Position numbers and translations under genes: made by a program. Below are positions 60,155 to 64,000 of a stretch of DNA of 64,000 nucleotides, in pieces. The first letter of the stretch is position 1. Every line of letters begins with the position of its first letter. This stretch comes from Fontibacillus phaseoli (GTDB lineage: Bacteria > Bacillota > Bacilli > Paenibacillales > Paenibacillaceae), in contig NZ_QPJW01000003.1 of NCBI RefSeq assembly GCF_003337355.1, forward strand, positions 349,531 through 413,530, read 5' to 3'. A model generated the notes under the pieces. The model searched no databases. It was not told the origin of the DNA and worked only from the letters and a program-made list of their open reading frames with translations.

Positions 60155-61570
60155 TTAGTTGTTCCAGCCCGCCTGGATCTGTTCCAGCGCCTTATCCAAA
60201 GTTGCCGTTCCGCTCACATAGTCCGTCATGCCTTTCCAGAACGTCCCTGCGCCGACTTGGCCCGGCATCAGGTCCGATCCGTCGAAGCGCAGCGTGGAAG
60301 CTTCCTGAACGAGCTTCGCCATGCGGCGGTCGGATTCCGAGCTGTACCAGTCCAACGCTGCGTCGTTCATCGGCGCGATGACGCCGCCGGATTGCACCCA
60401 GGTCTTGATCGATTCGCCGGTTGTAAAGAATTCCATCACCGCGCGCACTTCCGGCCGGTCGTTGAACATCGCGTAAATGTCGCCCGCGACAAGTACCGGT
60501 TTGCCGTACTGCTCATCGATCGGCGGCAGATAGAACCAGTCATAGTCCACGTCTACTTTGGCCGTTTCCGGGAAGAAGCTTGTGATAAAGTTGCCTTGAC
60601 GGTGGAACCAGGATTTCGGCGGATTATCGAACATCGGTGCAGGAGCGTCGCCGAAAGCGGTCGTTACGATCGATTTGGTACCTCCGTATACATAGTCCTT
60701 GTTCAACCAGATCTCGGACATCACTTCCACCGCATGTTTCACTTCAGGAGAGGTAAAAGAAAGCTCCCCTTTCACCCATTTGTCGTAATTTTCAGGCGAC
60801 GTGGTGCGGAGCATAATATCTTCCACCCAGTCGGTAGCAGCCCAGCCCGTGGCGGCTCCGCTTTCGATGCCGATATTCCAGGCCGCGTCCCCGTCCTTGG
60901 CGATTTGCTCGGTCAGGGCCATCAATTCGTCCCAGGTTTCGGGCACTTCGTAACCGGCTTCCTCAAATTGCTTTTTCGGATACCACACCAAGCTCTTCAC
61001 ATTGCTGCGGTTCCAAATGCCGGCCATGATTTTGCCGTCTTTGCCGTCCATCGTCCCCATATCCAGCCAGCTTTGATTGTAGTTGGCTTTCAATTTCTCC
61101 TGATCCAAAATCGTGGTCAGGTCGATGACTTTGCCGGTCTTGGCAATCGAAGCGAGCAACCCCGGCTGCGGAAAGTCCGCGATATCTGGTGCATTGCCGC
61201 CGTCAACACGAATATTGATCGTAGCTTCAAACTCCTTGGAGCCTTCATATTGAATATCAATGCCTGTTTTCTCTTCAAATTCTTTAATGCTATTTTCGAA
61301 CTTCACCTGGTCGGCATCCACAAACGGACCGAACATTGTGACCTTGGTACCTTTATATTCGCCCTTCATTGCCAAATCCAGCGGGGAACCGCCGCCTTCG
61401 CCACCGTTATTCGCTCCGCCCTGATCGTTGCCCGAAACCTCCTTATTGGTCGGAGCGGGCGGCTCGTTTTTTGAGGCGCTATTTCCGCCTCCGCAGGCGC
61501 TGAGCACCATCGTGAATGAAAGACAAAGTACGAGCAGCAGTGACCATTTGCGTCCAGAAGTCTTGTTCAT
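60155..61570 (-). CDS. alpha-glucoside-binding lipoprotein (AglE-like, ABC family 1)
   Basis: 471-residue extracytoplasmic sugar-binding lipoprotein. Signal peptide with lipobox VLSA|C, a Gly/Asn-rich linker, then the mature protein beginning GPFVDADQVKFENSIKEFEEKTGIDIQYEGSKEFEATINIRVDGGNAPDIADFPQPGLL, which closely resembles AglE alpha-glucoside-binding proteins. First structural gene after the LacI regulator, with a LacI-type operator upstream. Specificity (maltose, trehalose, sucrose or other) is not known. Confidence 0.92.
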   Translation of the reverse strand: MNKTSGRKWSLLLVLCLSFTMVLSACGGGNSASKNEPPAPTNKEVSGNDQGGANNGGEGGGSPLDLAMKGEYKGTKVTMFGPFVDADQVKFENSIKEFEEKTGIDIQYEGSKEFEATINIRVDGGNAPDIADFPQPGLLASIAKTGKVIDLTTILDQEKLKANYNQSWLDMGTMDGKDGKIMAGIWNRSNVKSLVWYPKKQFEEAGYEVPETWDELMALTEQIAKDGDAAWNIGIESGAATGWAATDWVEDIMLRTTSPENYDKWVKGELSFTSPEVKHAVEVMSEIWLNKDYVYGGTKSIVTTAFGDAPAPMFDNPPKSWFHRQGNFITSFFPETAKVDVDYDWFYLPPIDEQYGKPVLVAGDIYAMFNDRPEVRAVMEFFTTGESIKTWVQSGGVIAPMNDAALDWYSSESDRRMAKLVQEASTLRFDGSDLMPGQVGAGTFWKGMTDYVSGTATLDKALEQIQAGWNN

Positions 61571-61679
61571 CTTTTCAACATCCCCTTTGATTTTTTAGAA
61601 TCAGTTCAAATTTTACAGTCTTCCTCTGAGGGTCTTGTTTGTCCCGGCAATGCTAGGGCGAATCACCTCCTTGGCAAAC

Positions 61680-61696
61680 TTGCAAAGCTTTTCAAA
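61680..61696 (-). promoter_or_regulatory. operator-like site before the alpha-glucoside-binding gene
   Basis: TTGCAAAGCTTTTCAAA has one perfect half (CTTTTCAAA) of the 18-bp palindrome found before the LacI gene and a slightly altered other half. Likely bound by the neighbouring LacI-family protein. Confidence 0.6.
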
Positions 61697-61858
61697 TCAC
61701 AAAACAGGCGTATATCATCAACAAAAACAGTCAATTGCTAGCCACTAATCCCTTGAACGCCCTCCTGCCACATACTATGTATGCGTTTGCAAAGCGGTCT
61801 ATTCCTAAAAGCTTCTACGCGCTTCCACCGGTATGTAACATTGATCCGGCATCTTTGT

Positions 61859-61874
61859 GAAAAGCTTTTCAAAC
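61859..61874 (-). promoter_or_regulatory. second operator-like site in the alpha-glucoside control region
   Basis: GAAAAAGCTTTTCAAA contains the palindrome AAAAGCTTTT and the CTTTTCAAA half-site. It is 26 bp past the regulator stop. Confidence 0.5.
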
Positions 61875-61899
61875 TTTGCGGAAAAGAAATGAGCGACTC

Positions 61900-62904
61900 T
61901 CATCTTTCCCTGGTGGATTCCCTTACGATCAGTTTATGCCGCATCTTTTCCCGGGTGACATTCACGCTTCCCGTCGTAACCAGTTCATGCAGCTGTTCCG
62001 CGGAACGGTAGCCCAATTCGTAAATCGGCTGGGCAATCGTCGTGAGCTTCGGAATAAACATGCCGGCCATGCGGATATTATCGAAGCCGACAACGGACAC
62101 TTGTCCGGGTACCAGCACATTACGGTCCTTCAGATACGAGATCGTTCCCATAGCAAACTCGTCAGCGACGCAGAACACGGCGGTGGTATCCGGATATTGG
62201 GAAAAAAGCTCGTGGGACGCTTCATATGCATGTTCAAACCGGTGACTCGCATATTTGACCTTCTCGAGGTTGTGCCCCAAACCGAATTCCCTAAGCGCTC
62301 TGGCAAACCCTTCGCAGCGGGGCGGTCCCGAAATCGAATTCGCATGGTTGAAGCCGATCATTCCGATCTGCTTGTGGCCTAGCTCAATTAAAAACTTGAC
62401 CGCATCGTAAGCAGCGGCTTCGTCGTCAACCTCGACGCTGGGAATGTCGTAATCGTCGGAATGCGATGACACCATCACGAACGGAATCCGGCAGCCCACC
62501 AGCTTGTCGTAGTATTCGGGAAACAGCATATCGCTGGCTAACACGATACCGTCCACCTGCTTTTCATGGAAAGCATCGATATAAGACAACAGCCGCTCCG
62601 AGTCCCGGTCCGTATTACAAATCATGAGACCGTATCCCAACTTGATACAGGCATCTTGCATCCCCCGGATCATGCCGGCGTAATACATGTTTTCAATGTC
62701 CGGAACGAGCAAGCCGAGCGTATAAGACTTTCGATATATGAGGCCCCGCGCAAAAGAGTTTGGCTGATACTGCAGCTCCTCAATCGCATCGAGCACTCTC
62801 AGACGCTTGCTCTCCACTACGGTTTCCGGCGCATTCATCACGCGGGATACCGTGCTGATGGAGACTCCTGCCATCTTGGCAACATCCCGAATCGTTGGTT
62901 TCAT
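61900..62904 (-). CDS. LacI-family regulator of the alpha-glucoside locus
   Basis: 334-residue repressor. Helix-turn-helix TIRDVAKMAGVSISTVSRVMN with hinge YQPNSFARGL, then the sugar-binding domain (LGLLVPDIENMYYAGMIRGMQ, VVGFDNIRMAGMFIPKLTTI). ATG 62904 is used because AAGGAAG is nine bases upstream; the longer frame to 63036 would run through the operator. A perfect palindrome directly upstream suggests autoregulation, and related sites lie before the binding-protein gene. Confidence 0.92.
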   Translation of the reverse strand: MKPTIRDVAKMAGVSISTVSRVMNAPETVVESKRLRVLDAIEELQYQPNSFARGLIYRKSYTLGLLVPDIENMYYAGMIRGMQDACIKLGYGLMICNTDRDSERLLSYIDAFHEKQVDGIVLASDMLFPEYYDKLVGCRIPFVMVSSHSDDYDIPSVEVDDEAAAYDAVKFLIELGHKQIGMIGFNHANSISGPPRCEGFARALREFGLGHNLEKVKYASHRFEHAYEASHELFSQYPDTTAVFCVADEFAMGTISYLKDRNVLVPGQVSVVGFDNIRMAGMFIPKLTTIAQPIYELGYRSAEQLHELVTTGSVNVTREKMRHKLIVRESTRER

Positions 62905-62920
62905 TCTCTCTACTTCCTTT

Positions 62921-62938
62921 TTTGAAAAGCTTTTCAAA
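62921..62938 (-). promoter_or_regulatory. perfect 18-bp operator before the LacI gene
   Basis: TTTGAAAAGCTTTTCAAA is a perfect palindrome ending 17 bp before the regulator start codon. Its half-site recurs at 61688-61696 and 61866-61874. Confidence 0.75.
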
Positions 62939-63134
62939 TGCAGTATAGCAAACCTGTTTTTAAATAACAAGCATTTTTTCGAAGCGCTTACATAACAGTG
63001 AGTATCTAAAACTTTCTCAGAAATTTTATAGTGCAAAAGAAGCCCCCATTACCATTACCGGAGGTTCCCCAATTACGGATAACCGCCAGTACGGCGATGG
63101 AGGCTCATGCATTTATTACAAGCTTCAGATCTTT

Positions 63135-64000
63135 TTATTCCGCCGCCAAATCCCTGGCGGAAGAGGTGACTACAATTCTTGATGACAGCCACGATCCCAG
63201 CAGGGCTACTATTACGCTCACGAGAGCAACAACGACAATTCCTCCACCATTCAACAGAAGCGGGAGCCGGACAAGGCCGTAGGAGATCAGAATTTGCTCA
63301 AGCAGCCGAGGAAGCAGATATATGCCGCATACTGAGCCAATAAATGCTCCGATCAGTGAAAGGACCCCAATCCCCAGACTGACAGCGGCTCTGATTTTAC
63401 GGGAAGTCATGCCGAGCGATTTGTAAATTCCGTAAGTTTTGCTCTCTTTTCTGATTTGAATCCGGCAGAAACTATAAATGATCAGAAAGGTGACCAGACA
63501 AAACAGCAGTCCCATAAAGCCCATTGGAGCGATCAAAACAACCTCCGCCTCTTTGTAAACCGAATCCAGTAGCGTCTGTTGGGTCACGGCCGACAACGAG
63601 TCGCCATACTTCCGGTTCAGGTCCTGCACGATTTCGTCGGCTTGTAACTTATCGTACAGATTTAGATAACCCATCTCCATTTCACGGTAATCCGGTCGGT
63701 AACTTCTCACCGCATCCGCGGTTACTCTAGCGGAATACGACATATTGGAGATCGCTTGGTACACCCCGCTCACCGTAAGCGTGAGCTTGCGTCCTTCCAG
63801 ATAGATCTCGACCACATCCCCCGGTGCTTTCCCCAGCGTTCTTGCAACGTTGACGCCCAACGCAATCTCGTTCCCGTTGCGCGGGTTATGCCCCTGAATT
63901 GTTGCAAAGCCGAACTCCTCATATCCGCCTTCCAATACGCCGACGTAAACGTTCAGCGATGGGGAATGGTCCTCCTTCGTCTCTGAGGCCTCCAACGGAA
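63135..64000 (-). CDS. FtsX-like ABC transporter permease, 5' part outside window
   Basis: C-terminal ~288 residues of a MacB/FtsX-type permease. An extracytoplasmic domain (YVGVLEGGYEEFGFATIQGHNPRNGNEIALGVNVARTLGKAPGD) is followed by three transmembrane helices (VLIAPMGFMGLLFCLVTFLIIYSF, ISLIGAFIGSV-type, VVVALVSVIVALLGSWLSS) and the hallmark loop ESKTYGIYKSLGMTSRKIRAAV. The frame is open to the window edge. Such permeases export peptides or lipids, or transduce signals with an ATPase; partner not visible. Confidence 0.87.
   Translation of the reverse strand, partial: PLEASETKEDHSPSLNVYVGVLEGGYEEFGFATIQGHNPRNGNEIALGVNVARTLGKAPGDVVEIYLEGRKLTLTVSGVYQAISNMSYSARVTADAVRSYRPDYREMEMGYLNLYDKLQADEIVQDLNRKYGDSLSAVTQQTLLDSVYKEAEVVLIAPMGFMGLLFCLVTFLIIYSFCRIQIRKESKTYGIYKSLGMTSRKIRAAVSLGIGVLSLIGAFIGSVCGIYLLPRLLEQILISYGLVRLPLLLNGGGIVVVALVSVIVALLGSWLSSRIVVTSSARDLAAE

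Larger units (their letters stand above)
61571..61899. other. control region between LacI regulator and binding-protein gene
   Basis: This 329-bp region holds two operator-like sequences (listed) and TTTGCAAA (61788-61795). No gene seen. It should contain the promoter for the binding-protein gene. Confidence 0.5.

Noticed and set aside
60257..61474. 405-residue plus-strand open frame
   Set aside because: Antisense to the AglE-like binding protein, which has a lipobox and family motifs.

Overview
The window looks like a chromosomal segment of a Paenibacillus-type bacterium: a Gram-positive, spore-former-like Firmicute of roughly 50% GC. This is inferred from S-layer-homology (SLH) surface proteins, lipoproteins with Firmicute lipoboxes, strong AGGAGG ribosome sites, many intracellular and surface glycoside hydrolases (GH9, GH52, two GH3, GH65, GH87-like), and LacI, AraC and LytTR regulators. 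No rRNA, tRNA, CRISPR array, insertion sequence or phage gene was recognised. Most genes lie on the minus strand.

Layout. 1-3.2 kb: 3'-truncated mug DNA glycosylase, a YwaF-like membrane protein and a cytosolic GH9 enzyme behind two palindromic operators. 3.4-8.1 kb: SLH surface protein with a frameshift in its last SLH repeat. 8.3-12.4 kb: xylan-oligosaccharide module (SGNH hydrolase, AraC regulator, GH52 beta-xylosidase). 12.5-15.6 kb: galactofuranose/glycan genes (glf, GT2, GtrA-like). 15.6-26.2 kb: GH3 beta-glucosidase, AgrC/AgrA-like two-component system, domain-permuted membrane GH3 and a chemoreceptor. Three of the promoters share AACTGT direct repeats spaced exactly 21 bp, a probable LytTR regulon. 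26.2-31.4 kb: diguanylate cyclase, an EamA transporter under an FMN riboswitch (probable riboflavin importer), and metNIQ. 31.6-39.7 kb: lipoprotein with a 44-bp internal duplication and a 2129-residue SLH protein with a GH87-like beta-helix.

39.9-47.5 kb is the most unusual locus: nine minus-strand genes in the order radical SAM/SPASM, PqqD-like carrier, 47-residue peptide, inactive M16 peptidase, active M16 peptidase, second radical SAM/SPASM, YciI-like protein, MFS exporter, MOSC protein. This is a RiPP-type (ribosomally made, post-translationally modified peptide) biosynthetic operon that I cannot assign to a named class. A PAS-LuxR regulator lies 1.5 kb upstream.

49.8-53.3 kb: SDR, small membrane protein plus XRE regulator, HAD phosphatase, LacI regulator. 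54.4-62.9 kb: an alpha-glucoside locus (LacI regulator, AglE-like binding protein, two permeases, GH65 phosphorylase fused to beta-phosphoglucomutase). Uptake, phosphorolysis and conversion of beta-glucose-1-phosphate to glucose-6-phosphate would be encoded together. The right edge holds the C-terminal part of an FtsX-like permease.

Long intergenic spaces (32.7-33.3, 47.5-49.0, 53.3-54.4, 59.7-60.15 kb) are filled with repeats: a family built on TAACGGACA inverted repeats at four places, an 82/83-bp minisatellite, and shorter tandem arrays.

All family assignments come from reading motifs and remembered family features. No database search was run.
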